Assembly (NCBI GenBank): GCA_964535315.1
Contig: CAZHTS010000027.1
Location: 1 to 56,239, forward strand
DNA: 56,239 nt
Direction of reading: 5' to 3'
Source: CAZHTS01 sp964535315
GTDB taxonomy: Bacteria > Chloroflexota > Anaerolineae > Anaerolineales > Anaerolineaceae
The position numbers and the translations under genes were made by a program. The notes under the pieces were generated by a model. That model was not told where the DNA came from, did no database searches, and saw nothing but the letters and a program-made list of their open reading frames with translations. Within the stretch, counting starts at the first letter, position 1. Every line of letters starts with the position of its first letter. This document shows positions 36,668-46,300 of this stretch, in pieces.

Positions 36668-37789
36668 TCAGTGAAATAAAAGCGGCGCCTCGTCCTCCAC
36701 CTGTTCCTGGCGTATCAGTTGGCGCAGGTCGTCGATCGGGCGCAATTCGCCATCGCCGCTCTCATAATACCAGTGCTCCCAACCGTTACACGGGCTGCCG
36801 CCCATCAGGTGTGAACCGGCGCGGTGGATCGAGCCCTCGAAATCGGCCAGCATAATCTGCCCGTCCGGCTTGACCCGCCCGGCCCGGCCGCGGTCCCGGC
36901 GAAAATAGAGCATTTGCCCCGGAGCCAGCAGGCCATTTTCCAACAGGCTGCCAAACGGGATACGCGGTTCCGAGCGTTTTTTGCCGCGCACATCCATTGT
37001 GATCGTATCAAACAACTCCGGCACCACGCCTTCAATGCGTTTGTGCGCCACCTCCACGTAACGATCCTCTTTCTCGATACCGATCCAACGCCGGTGCAGC
37101 TTCTTGGCCACCGCCCCGCTCGTCCCCGTGCCAAAGAAAGGATCCAGCACCACGTCCCCCGGGCTGCTCGAGGCCAGAATCACCCGGTACAATAACGCCT
37201 CGGGTTTCTGCGTCGGATGCGCCTTCTTACCATTCTGGCGCACCCGCTCCTTGCCTGAACAAATCGGCAGCGTCCAATCACTGCGCATCTGCAAACCGTC
37301 GTTAGCGTTCTTCATGGCGTAGTGATTGAAGGTATAGCGCGCCCCCTTTTGCTTACAGGCCCAGATCAACGTCTCGTGGGCGTTGGTAAAACGCACCCCG
37401 CGGAAATTGGGCATCGGGTTGGTCTTAACCCATACAATATCGTTGAGGAACCAGAAACCCAGGTCCTGCATAATCACGCCGATACGAAAGATATTGTGGT
37501 AAGAACCGATCACCCAGATCGTGCCCGTATCCTTGAGCACACGCCGGCAGGCGCTCAACCACTGCCGCGAAAACTCATCGTACGCCTCAAAACTACTGAA
37601 ACGATCCCACTCATCGTCTACCGCGTCCACCAGCGTCATGTTCGGGCGGTACAACTCCTGCTGCAATTGCAGGTTATACGGCGGGTCGGCAAAGATCAAA
37701 TCCACCGACTTATCCGGTAGGGTGGCCAGCAAATCGATGCAATTTCCCTGTAGAATCTGGTTGAGCGGTAATTCATTCGAAGGGGACAT
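36668..37789 (-). CDS. ccrM: CcrM/HinfI-type orphan adenine DNA methyltransferase
   Basis: This 373-aa beta-class N6-adenine methyltransferase has motif IV DPPY at residues 35-38, the SAM loop DPFFGTGTSG at 216-225 and a C-terminal domain with NGLLAPGQMLY, DGQIMLADFEGSIHRAG and CNGWEHWYY, the RAMA-type domain of Caulobacter CcrM. Long blocks match CcrM from memory (RVLKDTGTIWVIGSYHNIFR, NPMPNF, AHETLIWA, KKAHPTQKPEALLYRVIL), so GANTC is the likely target. No restriction endonuclease lies beside it. In alphaproteobacteria CcrM acts in the cell cycle; in this organism that role is not established. Confidence 0.87.
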   Translation of the reverse strand: MSPSNELPLNQILQGNCIDLLATLPDKSVDLIFADPPYNLQLQQELYRPNMTLVDAVDDEWDRFSSFEAYDEFSRQWLSACRRVLKDTGTIWVIGSYHNIFRIGVIMQDLGFWFLNDIVWVKTNPMPNFRGVRFTNAHETLIWACKQKGARYTFNHYAMKNANDGLQMRSDWTLPICSGKERVRQNGKKAHPTQKPEALLYRVILASSSPGDVVLDPFFGTGTSGAVAKKLHRRWIGIEKEDRYVEVAHKRIEGVVPELFDTITMDVRGKKRSEPRIPFGSLLENGLLAPGQMLYFRRDRGRAGRVKPDGQIMLADFEGSIHRAGSHLMGGSPCNGWEHWYYESGDGELRPIDDLRQLIRQEQVEDEAPLLFH

Positions 37790-37806
37790 AAGCGCCTGCG
37801 CGAATC

Positions 37807-37846
37807 ATAAGGTGTGGCGGCATCTTGCGATACCGCCACACCTTAT
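37807..37846. repeat. Perfect 14-bp inverted repeat between clpC and the methyltransferase gene
   Basis: ATAAGGTGTGGCGG and CCGCCACACCTTAT form a 14-bp perfect stem around a 12-nt loop in the 67-nt gap between the clpC stop and the methyltransferase start. There is no T-run on either strand, so it is not a classical terminator. It could be a protein-binding site, an mRNA processing or stability element, or a T-less terminator. A GAATC site (GANTC) flanks it at 37802-37806. Confidence 0.6.
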
Positions 37847-37856
37847 CATCAAAAAT

Positions 37857-40346
37857 TTATACGATGGCTGCGTCTGCCGGCGCCGCAGCCCGGCTGGGCT
37901 GCCCGGCAGAATTTTCAGCCTTGCGAAACACGATTTGCTTCTCGTCGCCAAGATCCACCACCACCGTATCGCCGTTCACAAACTGGCCCGAGAGCAGGCT
38001 GATCGACAGTGGACTTTCCACGTGTTTTTGCAGCGCCCGGCGCAGCGGGCGGGCCCCAAAGGCCGGGTCAAAGCCGACCTGTGAGAGCCACTGGCGCGCC
38101 CGAGCGGTCAGTTCTACGTTCAAACCGTGCTCCTGCATGCGCTGCTGCACTTCTTTCATCTGCAAATCCACGATGTTGAGCATCTGTTCCTCGCTGAGCG
38201 GCGAGAACATGATGATCTCATCGATGCGATTGAGAAACTCGGGCCGGAAGGTGCTCTTGAGCGCCTTTTCGATCTTGTCTTTCTCCTGGCGGTCCTCGTC
38301 GCTCTCGCTGCCCGGCAGGAAACCCAACGTCCCGCCCCGGCGCACAAACTCGGTGCCCAGGTTGCTGGTCATGATCAACACCGTGTTGCGGAAATCGACC
38401 ACCCGTCCCTGCCCGTCGGTCAGGCGACCGTCGTCCAGAATCTGCAACAACGAGTTCCACACCTCAGGGTGCGCCTTTTCAATCTCGTCGAACAGGATCA
38501 CCCGGTATGGGCGGCGCCGCACGGCCTCGGTCAACTGCCCACCCTCTTCGTAACCCACATATCCAGGCGGAGCGCCAAACAGGCGTGAAACGGTGTGCTG
38601 CTCGCGATATTCGCTCATATCCATGCGCACCAGCGCCTCTTCGTCGCCAAACATGAAGTCTGCCAGCGCCTTGGCCAGTTCGGTCTTACCCACGCCCGAG
38701 GGGCCAATGAAGATAAACGACCCAATCGGCCGGCGGGGATCCTTCAGGCCCGAGCGCGCCCGGCGGATGGCGTCCGAGATGGCGTGCAGGGCCTCGTCCT
38801 GGCCGATGATGCGCTCGTGCAGACGCTCTTCCATGTGCAGCAGCTTTTCGGCCTCGGTCTCCATCATCTGACTGAGCGGGATGCCGGTCCACTGCGCCAC
38901 CACCTCGGCGATGTCGTTAACGTCCACCACCTCGTCCAGCTTGTGCTCGGCTTCCCAGCGATCGCGCAGTTCTTCGAACTCGGTTTGCAGGCGCAGCCGT
39001 TCGGCCTTCTTGCGCGCCGCCCGTTCGTAATCCCGTTCCAACCCGGCCTGTTCCTCTTCAGCCGTCATGCGGTCGATCTCGCTCTTGCGTTCCTTGAGAT
39101 CCGCCGGCAGCGAATACAACGCCACACGCAGTTTGGCCGCCGCCTCGTCCACCAGGTCAATGGCCTTATCCGGCAAATAGCGGTCGGTCACGTACTGCGA
39201 AGACAGGCGCGCCGCCGCCACCAACGCTGCGTCCGAGAAATGCACCTTGTGGTGCGCCTCGTAACGATCGCGCAGCCCCTTGAGCATCTGGATGGTATCC
39301 TCGATGCTCGGCTCGTCGACGTACACCGGCGCAAAACGGCGCTCCAGCGCCGAGTCTTTCTCAATATATTTTTGATACTCGTCCAGTGTGGTGGCGCCCA
39401 CGCATTGCAATTCGCCGCGCGCCAGCGCCGGCTTGAGCATGTTCGAGGCGTCCATGGCGCCCTGGGCTGCTCCGGCGCCCACCACCGTGTGCAGTTCATC
39501 GATAAAGAGGATGATCTCCCCTTCCGAACGCTGCACCTCTTCGATGGCGGCCTTGAGGCGTTCTTCAAACTCGCCACGGAAACGCGAACCGGCGATCATG
39601 GCGCCCAGATCGAGCGATACCACCCGCTTGCCGATCAGAATTTCCGGCACATCGTTGGCGGCGATCTTCTGCGCCAGCCCTTCGACGATGGCAGTCTTGC
39701 CCACGCCGGCCTCGCCGATCAACACCGGATTATTCTTGGTGCGCCGCGAAAGGATCTGCATCACCCGCAGGATCTCGGTATCACGACCGATGACCGGATC
39801 GAGCTTGCCCTCGCGCCCCAACTGGGTCAGGTCGCGCGAGTATTTTTCCAGCGTGCGGTAGCGCGTCTCGGCCTGTGGGTCGGTCACCCGCTGCCCGCCG
39901 CGCAACTGCAAGATGGCGTCGTTCACCCGCTCACGGGTCACGCCGGCCCCTTCCAAAAGACGCGCCGCCGGCGTGTTGCGCTCCGACAGAATCGCCAGGA
40001 AAATATGCTCGGTGGAAATATACTCGTCCTTTAAACGGCTGGCCTCTTCGTTTGCCAGGTCGATGATGCGCTTGACCCGCGGCGTGATGAAAATCTGCCC
40101 GGCCCCACCGCCAAAAATACTGGCCTTCGGACTGGTGCGCAAAATGTAATCCAGGCGTTCGGCCAGGGCATTGGCATCCACCTTTAAGATCTCTAAAATC
40201 TGGGTAATAACCCCTTGCGGCTGCTCAATAAGCGCCAGCAGGATGTGCTCGGTGTCAATCTGGTTATGCCCGTAGCGCTGAATGATTTCCGCAGCGCGCT
40301 GCGCAGCTTCTTGAGCGCGTTCGGTAAATCGATCGAATCTCATCAT
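37857..40346 (-). CDS. clpC: ATP-dependent Clp protease ATP-binding subunit ClpC
   Basis: This 829-aa Hsp100 unfoldase feeds substrates to ClpP. It has two Clp-N repeats at residues 1-145 (RFTERAQEAAQRAAEIIQRYG, DTEHILLALIEQ, STEHIFLAILSE), a first AAA+ module with GEAGVGKTAIVEG near 208, a short middle region of coiled-coil type near 410-470, and a second module with GPSGVGKTELAKA near 550 and C-terminal ARPLRRALQKHVE. The start is ATG-ATG-AGA at 40346. The promoter is an extended -10; I saw no CIRCE or CtsR box, so heat-shock control is not evident. Confidence 0.95.
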   Translation of the reverse strand: MMRFDRFTERAQEAAQRAAEIIQRYGHNQIDTEHILLALIEQPQGVITQILEILKVDANALAERLDYILRTSPKASIFGGGAGQIFITPRVKRIIDLANEEASRLKDEYISTEHIFLAILSERNTPAARLLEGAGVTRERVNDAILQLRGGQRVTDPQAETRYRTLEKYSRDLTQLGREGKLDPVIGRDTEILRVMQILSRRTKNNPVLIGEAGVGKTAIVEGLAQKIAANDVPEILIGKRVVSLDLGAMIAGSRFRGEFEERLKAAIEEVQRSEGEIILFIDELHTVVGAGAAQGAMDASNMLKPALARGELQCVGATTLDEYQKYIEKDSALERRFAPVYVDEPSIEDTIQMLKGLRDRYEAHHKVHFSDAALVAAARLSSQYVTDRYLPDKAIDLVDEAAAKLRVALYSLPADLKERKSEIDRMTAEEEQAGLERDYERAARKKAERLRLQTEFEELRDRWEAEHKLDEVVDVNDIAEVVAQWTGIPLSQMMETEAEKLLHMEERLHERIIGQDEALHAISDAIRRARSGLKDPRRPIGSFIFIGPSGVGKTELAKALADFMFGDEEALVRMDMSEYREQHTVSRLFGAPPGYVGYEEGGQLTEAVRRRPYRVILFDEIEKAHPEVWNSLLQILDDGRLTDGQGRVVDFRNTVLIMTSNLGTEFVRRGGTLGFLPGSESDEDRQEKDKIEKALKSTFRPEFLNRIDEIIMFSPLSEEQMLNIVDLQMKEVQQRMQEHGLNVELTARARQWLSQVGFDPAFGARPLRRALQKHVESPLSISLLSGQFVNGDTVVVDLGDEKQIVFRKAENSAGQPSRAAAPADAAIV

Positions 40347-40387
40347 AGTCGTCTATCCTTATGGAGGCGATTGGTACTCCAGCCATC

Positions 40388-40396
40388 ATTATAGCA
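40388..40396 (-). promoter_or_regulatory. Extended -10 promoter of clpC
   Basis: On the minus strand the sequence is TGCTATAAT, a TGN-extended perfect -10 at 40388-40396, with only a partial -35 (CTGTCT) 17 nt upstream. Transcription should start near 40381, leaving a 35-nt leader to ATG. Confidence 0.65.
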
Positions 40397-40455
40397 TCGC
40401 CCGTATTAACAGACAGCCCGAATCATATTAGAAATACATATGAACCCGGCGCCGG

Positions 40456-41634
40456 TTAACCCAGAGGGATGATTTCGCCTTCCGCTACGGTCAACAACAC
40501 GTTAAATTGATCGTCCAACAGTACCAAATCGGCGTCCTTGCCTGCTTCCAGGCTGCCCTTACGCTGCGAAACGCCGATCGCCTGCGCAGCATTCAGGCTG
40601 CTCGCCCGCCAGACTGCCCCTAACGACTGTCCGCTGGCCCGGGTAAAGTTGCCCAACGCCCGATCCATCGTCAGCGCGCTGCCCGCCAGGGTGCCATCCG
40701 GCAGGCGTACGGCGCCGTCGCGCAGCACCACCGTACGATCGTCAATCGGATATTCCCCATCCGGCAGCCCCGCGCCGCGGATCGCATCCGTCACCAGGAG
40801 AATCCCCTCGGCGCCTTTACAACGATAGACGATGCGCTGCGCCGCCGGGTGAACGTGGATATTGTCGGCGATCAACTCGCAGCGAATCTCGGGGAAATGC
40901 AGCGCCGCCCCAACTGTGCCCGGTTCGCGGTGTCCCAGCGCCGTCATGGCGTTGAAACAGTGCGTCACCTGGCGCACGCCGTGCCGGATCGCTTCGGCCA
41001 TCTGGTCAAAGGTCGCCGTGGTGTGCGCCGCCGATACGGTGATGCCGCGGCGCACGCACTCATCCGCCAGCCACAGGTTCTCAGGAAACTCGGGCGCCAG
41101 CGCCACCAGGCGCACCAGCCCGGTCTCCAGGTAATCCAGCGCCTCTTCCGGGCTGGCGCGGCGGATCAACTGCGGCGCCTGCGCCCCCGAACGCACCGGG
41201 TTGAGGAACGGTCCTTCCAGATGCACACCCAACAACGACGCCCCACCGGGAATACGCCCGACCTGACCGTCCAGGGTATCCAACACTTTGCGCAGCGCCT
41301 CGGGCGTCGCCGCCCAGGTGGTGGCCAGGAAACCGGTCACGCCGTGGCGCGCATAGAATTGCGCCATGCGCCGCAATCCTTCCAGCGAGGCGTCCATCAC
41401 CTCATACCCCACCCCGCCGTGAACGTGCAAATCAATAAAACCCGGCAGCAGGTTCATCCCGCCGGCGTCAATTTTACGCGTCACCCCATCGGGGGCAAAT
41501 TCGGGCGCCGCTCCCGGCCCCATCCAACGAATCACCCGCCCCTCGGTCAAGACCCACCCGGGCATCCATTCCTGAGTGGGGGTATACACATGGGCATTGT
41601 AAATCAAAATACGTTCTACTGCCTGCTCAGTCAT
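40456..41634 (-). CDS. nagA: N-acetylglucosamine-6-phosphate deacetylase
   Basis: This 392-aa amidohydrolase removes acetyl from GlcNAc-6-phosphate in amino-sugar recycling. The metal and active-site motifs are present: PGFIDLHVHGGVGYEVMDA near residue 58, GVHLEGPFLNPVRSGAQ near 130, ITVSAAHTTATFDQM near 193, VTHCFNAMTALGHREPG near 219 and LVTDAIRGAGLPDG with the catalytic Asp near 280. No nagB or transporter is beside it. It has its own consensus promoter and lies 109 nt upstream of clpC. Confidence 0.93.
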   Translation of the reverse strand: MTEQAVERILIYNAHVYTPTQEWMPGWVLTEGRVIRWMGPGAAPEFAPDGVTRKIDAGGMNLLPGFIDLHVHGGVGYEVMDASLEGLRRMAQFYARHGVTGFLATTWAATPEALRKVLDTLDGQVGRIPGGASLLGVHLEGPFLNPVRSGAQAPQLIRRASPEEALDYLETGLVRLVALAPEFPENLWLADECVRRGITVSAAHTTATFDQMAEAIRHGVRQVTHCFNAMTALGHREPGTVGAALHFPEIRCELIADNIHVHPAAQRIVYRCKGAEGILLVTDAIRGAGLPDGEYPIDDRTVVLRDGAVRLPDGTLAGSALTMDRALGNFTRASGQSLGAVWRASSLNAAQAIGVSQRKGSLEAGKDADLVLLDDQFNVLLTVAEGEIIPLG

Positions 41635-41705
41635 CGCAACACTCCCTGTAATTAACGGACCACCGCACGGCGCCCCGCCAGAATCAGACTCGTCATGACA
41701 ACCGC

Positions 41706-41734
41706 ATTGTATCCTTTCCGCGGCGGCATGTCAA
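41706..41734 (-). promoter_or_regulatory. Consensus promoter of nagA
   Basis: On the minus strand this reads TTGACA, 17 nt, TACAAT, with the -35 at 41729-41734 and the -10 at 41706-41711. Transcription should begin near 41699, about 65 nt before the ATG. No NagR-like palindrome was recognised around it. Confidence 0.85.
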
Positions 41735-41829
41735 ATTTTTCCAAATCAACCTGCTACAACAATCCCACCAGAATCAAAAGCAACTCCCCGGCTGTCAAAT
41801 AAAAGCTCCCGGTGTACAATTAATCCGGT

Positions 41830-42822
41830 ATGATGTCGTTTATGGATCTCACCGAAGCTTCCCGTTCCTTTGTCCGCCCGTTGGATGTGCGCCGTGACCT
41901 GCACGGCGTGGCCGACCTGATCGAGTTGTGCTTTGCCCGCACACTGGATGCCGATGGGCGCGACTATATCCGCCATATCCGCCGCGCCGCCAACGACACG
42001 CGCTATCTGCACTGGTTGCCAGGCGCCGGTGAAAACGTCTCCATCCCGCTGCATGGTTACGTCTGGGAAGAGGATCAGCGCCTGGTCGGCAATTTGAGCT
42101 TGATTCCCTTCTACTACCACTCGCGCTGGATCTACCTGATCGCCAACGTCGCCGTCCACCCGGCTTACCGCCGGCGCGGCATCGCCCGCCAGCTCACTCA
42201 GACCGCCCTGGAACACGTGCACAGCCACGGCGCCGCCGCCGCCTGGTTGCAGGTGCGCGACGATAACGAAGCCGCCCACCAGCTCTACCGCTCGCTCGGC
42301 TTTGTCGAGCGCGCCCGGCGCACCACCTGGCAGAGCGTCTTCGCTCCGCCCTACCAGCCCGGCACGCCGCCCCCGCCGGCTGAAATCGGCCCACGTCACA
42401 AGCAGGACTGGCGCCGCCACCAGCAATGGTTGAGCGCCGTCTACCCGCCTTACGTCGCCTGGAATCTCTCTTTTATACCGGGGCGCTTTGCGCCCAGCCT
42501 GTGGGGCTGGATCATGCGCCTGTTTTACCAGGAATCGCTCACCCACGTGGCCACCCGGCGCGGCGACGAACTGCTCGGCCTGCTTTCCTGGGAGCCCGGG
42601 CGACTGTACAGCGACACCCTGTGGCTGGCCCCCAACCCGCAACACCAGGATATCGCCCTGCACGCCCTGTTGGATTACGCCCGCCGCCGCCTGGAAACCC
42701 GTCGCCCGTTATCGACCAACTACCCGGCCGGCCAGGGCATCCAGGCTTTTCACGATTGCGGTTTCGAAGCGCTCAACACCCTGATCTGGATGGAAGTGCG
42801 TTACGACCCACACCTGTTCTGA
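41830..42822 (+). CDS. GNAT acetyltransferase with a second, degenerate GNAT-like half
   Basis: This 330-aa protein has a clear N-terminal GNAT domain: IANVAVHPAYRRRGIARQLTQTAL near residue 91-114 with the RRRGIA acetyl-CoA loop, then AAAWLQVRDDNEAAHQLYRSLGF. The C-terminal half (residues about 190-330) keeps a similar shape (LLGLLSWEPGRLYSDTLWLAP..., LLDYARRRLETRRPLSTNYPAGQGIQAFHDCGFE) without the loop, so it looks like a tandem, MshD-style arrangement. Substrate unknown. A TACAAT stands 9 nt before ATG-ATG with no ribosome binding site. Confidence 0.82.
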   Translation: MMSFMDLTEASRSFVRPLDVRRDLHGVADLIELCFARTLDADGRDYIRHIRRAANDTRYLHWLPGAGENVSIPLHGYVWEEDQRLVGNLSLIPFYYHSRWIYLIANVAVHPAYRRRGIARQLTQTALEHVHSHGAAAAWLQVRDDNEAAHQLYRSLGFVERARRTTWQSVFAPPYQPGTPPPPAEIGPRHKQDWRRHQQWLSAVYPPYVAWNLSFIPGRFAPSLWGWIMRLFYQESLTHVATRRGDELLGLLSWEPGRLYSDTLWLAPNPQHQDIALHALLDYARRRLETRRPLSTNYPAGQGIQAFHDCGFEALNTLIWMEVRYDPHLF

Positions 42823-42924
42823 GGGCGCAACCACCGGCCTGCTTTTTCGTATATAGCTACAAATAAAACCATACCTGGCCTGCCGTCCATTCTGAACGCA
42901 GGCGTTCTGCAAAAGGAGCCTCTC

Positions 42925-43302
42925 ATGCGTAAATTTCTGTTCCGCCTGGCGATCAATGCCGTGGCCCTCTACGTTGCCGTCGCCCTGCTCAACGGCAACG
43001 GCATCACCCCACAGAGCACCAACTGGCTGTCTTTCGTCTGGCTCGCTCTTATCTTCGGCGTGGTCAACGCCCTGCTCAAGCCGCTGTTGACCGTCCTGAC
43101 CTGTCCGCTGATCATCCTCACCCTCGGCCTGGGCACCCTGTTGATTAACGCCCTCATGTTCTACCTGGCTGGCGCTATCGGCACCAACTTTGGCGTCGGG
43201 TTCACCGTAGACGGTTTCTGGCCGGCCCTGTTGGGAGCGCTGATCACCAGCTTCGTCAGCATCGTCCTCAGCCTGGTTTTCCACGACGAAGTCAAAGACT
43301 GA
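42925..43302 (+). CDS. YvlD/phage-holin-IV-like membrane protein
   Basis: This 125-aa protein has four spans and the family pattern LALIFGVVNALLKPLLTVLTCPLIILTLGLGTLLINALMFYLAG, with the N-K-P and P-x-x-x-x-T-L-G core typical of PF04020 proteins. These are found widely in bacterial chromosomes; despite the holin name their role is unclear, perhaps envelope stress. AAAGGAG precedes ATG by 6 nt. A strong bidirectional terminator follows. It is a chromosomal gene and gives no sign of a prophage here. Confidence 0.88.
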   Translation: MRKFLFRLAINAVALYVAVALLNGNGITPQSTNWLSFVWLALIFGVVNALLKPLLTVLTCPLIILTLGLGTLLINALMFYLAGAIGTNFGVGFTVDGFWPALLGALITSFVSIVLSLVFHDEVKD

Positions 43303-43327
43303 ACACCCCCAATCCCACAAAAAATAA

Positions 43328-43366
43328 ATCGCTCCCCGGCGTCACATCCGGGGAGCGATCGTTTTT
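43328..43366. terminator. Bidirectional intrinsic terminator
   Basis: ATCGCTCCCCGG pairs with CCGGGGAGCGAT (12 bp, 8-nt loop) between two convergent genes. The plus strand continues CGTTTTT and the minus strand TTTATTTTTT, so it can terminate transcription from both sides. Confidence 0.92.
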
Positions 43367-43384
43367 CATTCAAAAGGCCGCGAC

Positions 43385-46300
43385 CTATTGTGGCAGGCTG
43401 AAGTGCAACAAGCGGTTGTTTTCCGAGTCGCTCACCCAGACGCCGCCCGCCGGGTCGGCGGCAACGCCGTTGACAATCCCCAGCCCCTCAAAGCCTTCCG
43501 TTGCCAGCCCCCAACCGCGTACGAACTGGCCCTCGCTGTCGAACTGCAAGATGCGCAGCCCCTCGGGATCCGGAATGTATACGTTGCTCTGTGCGTCCAC
43601 GCTGATAAACGGCTTGTTCTCCAACGACTGACCGATCCAGGCAGAGACTTCCCACTGCTTGATCGGCAGGAAGCTGAGAGCGTCTTCGGTCGGCGCAAAA
43701 GCCTGGATGCGTTGGTTCCAGGTATCGGCAACATACACCCAACCTGTCGCGGAGACCGCCACACCCACCGGCTCGTCAAACTGACCGGGGTCCATCCCTA
43801 CCGAACCAAACTGGGTCACAAACTCACCATTGCCGTTAAAGATAGCGATCCGTTTATTGCCGGTATCGGCCACATACACGCGCCCATCCTTATCCACCGC
43901 AATGCCGCGCGGCCCCCAGAAAGCATCCGGCGTCTCGGCCTGGCCAAAGCGTCCCCACATGGTGAGGAAATTGCCCTCGGCCGAGAACTTCTGCACGCGG
44001 TGGTTCCAGGTGTCGGTCACGTACACCGAGCCATCCGGCGCAACCGCCACACCCCACGGCTCGTTGAACTGCCCGCCCGGAGGCGCCGGCTGACTTTCAA
44101 CCGTCTGGCCAAAAGTGCCCCAGGTGTGCAAAACCTCGCCCTGTGCGTTCAAGTGCACGATGCGATGGTTGCGCGAGTCGGCCACATACAGGCTGCCATC
44201 CGCCGCCACTGCCACACCCCGCGGCGCCTGGAACATACCGCTCGTATCCAGCGGCACCACCATCCGATCAGGCGCCAGCGCCAACATCTTCTTCTCGTAT
44301 GGATCGGCCTCCACCTCGCTGCTCGCCGCCGGGGCGGCGCCATAATTCCACATCTGCGCCAGCACATCTTTGCGAATATACAGGCGGAAACGGTTACTCG
44401 GCTGCCAGTCTTCGAGGGTCAAATCCTTCTTGCCGGTCACCTCGGCGTACAGCTTATAATCCCGGTTCAGCCAGATGTCCCACAACGCCTCGCGCATGCG
44501 GGGATCGCTAAAGGCGTTGCTTACCCGCTCCCAGGTCAGATCCCAGTAATCCTGCATCGGCCACACCATACGCAGATACTCGTACTGTATGTACTCGTTG
44601 CGCACGATTGGCTCCAGCTTGGCGTAATTACCCTCGCCCGCCACAATGATCGGCGCGGTGCGCAAGTCACGGGTCGGTTTGTCGGTAAACCAGCGATGGT
44701 TGGGATAGTGGCGCATGTACCACCAGTAGGGGTAGAGCGAATCGTTGTCGTAGGCCACCTCGATATCCAGCCCGCGCGTCGTGCGCCGCGAAATCTCTTC
44801 CACCTGCGCCAGAATTTCCTTCGGGCCGTAGGGGGCGTGCGCATACACCAAAAACTCAGTAGCGTTATCTTGATTGATATACGCCGCCTTATAAGCCGTG
44901 CGCGCCGTCAGAACGGCCAGCACGCCAAAAAAGGTCAGCGTCAACAGGCGTAAAATGTTGCCGGCCGTCCAACTGCGCAAGAGATACAACAACCCGGCCG
45001 CGCTGCCCGCCATCCCCAACGCCGAAATCAGGAAGGCGCTCGTCGCCTGTAATTGCTCCAGCGTATTGCCGGCAAAAGGCGGCGTGGCGCCCAATACACT
45101 GCCCATAAACCCGGCCGCACTGGCAAAAAACACCGGCAGCAGCAGGATGGTACCCAGCCCCTCCGGGTTGGCCAGCTTCTTCCAGGGAGTGGTGTCCACC
45201 ACATACCCCAACGCCCAGCCGCTGGCCAGCAGCATCGGCATGGCAATGTGGGTGGTCAACCAGGGCATCTTCTCGCCCGCTACGCTGAACGAAACCAGGC
45301 TGAACAGCGACCAGTACAGCAGTAAAATCAGCACCGGCAGGCGGTTGCCGTACGGCTGTTCGACGGGCATTTCGCCATTGACAGAGTCCGCTTCGACCCT
45401 CTCCTGCAAATTCGGCTCCTCTGGCTGCTCGGGGATGGGCAGCGGCTCGTAAGCCGGGGCCAGGTTGGGGGCCTGCGCCAGGCGGTTGTGGCGAATGCCC
45501 AGATAGAGCGCCAACAACGCCCCCAGCGCCGCCAGGTATTCGTAGATCGGAATCTGGATCAGCGCATAGTAGTAATACGGCTGGCTGCCACGCTCCACCC
45601 CCTGTTGCGACATCCAGTAACCCAACGACCCCACCAGCCCCATGAACACGCCGCGCCCGTTGGTAAAGAACGTGCTGTACAACACGATAAAAATGGCATA
45701 GAAAATGACCGCCTGCTTGATCCACAGGCCACCGCGCCACCAGATGCCAATAACAATCGCCGCCAGGGCCAGGACACCGATGACCAGTCCCGTGCGCCAC
45801 ATCCCTTCAGGACTGTAATCCAGCGGATTGGCGCGCATCAGCTTGACCACAATCGGGCTGAGCTGCGGCATAACCAGGGTAAACAACACCACGATCATGT
45901 CAAACGCCCGGTCGGTGCGGATCATACGCACACCCAGGTTCGCGATCAGGGTGACGATCGCCATCACCCCCACCACCGCCGCCGCCGCAAGCACGATCAA
46001 CAAGACGATCTCGACCGTGCCAAACGTAGAAAACAACGCCGGTGCAGCCTCTGCGCTCGTTGGGCTGGGCAGGGGGCCCTGCACACCCTCCGGCGCCGGG
46101 GTAGGCGTCACGGGCACCGGCTGCGAGGCGCTCCACACCGCTCCACCCAACGCCCCAAACAACAGCAGCAGCGCGACAAAGACGTACACCAGGAACAACG
46201 TGCGCGCCCCATCCGTCGGCCAACGATGGCGCAGCATGCGATCCACAAACACAAACGCCAGGAAGATCAAAATCTGCGCCGTAAAGATGAACGCGGTCGC

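Noticed and set aside
36668..37789. Part of a restriction-modification or phage-defence system
   Set aside because: No endonuclease, specificity subunit or defence gene is adjacent; neighbours are housekeeping genes, so an orphan regulatory methyltransferase fits better.
40347..40455. CIRCE or CtsR operator upstream of clpC
   Set aside because: I searched by eye for TTAGCACTC/GAGTGCTAA and for GGTCAAA repeats and found neither; only an extended -10 is present.
42925..43302. Phage-holin-like gene as evidence for a prophage
   Set aside because: The PF04020/YvlD-type family is common in chromosomes, and no other phage, integrase or attachment site is seen nearby.
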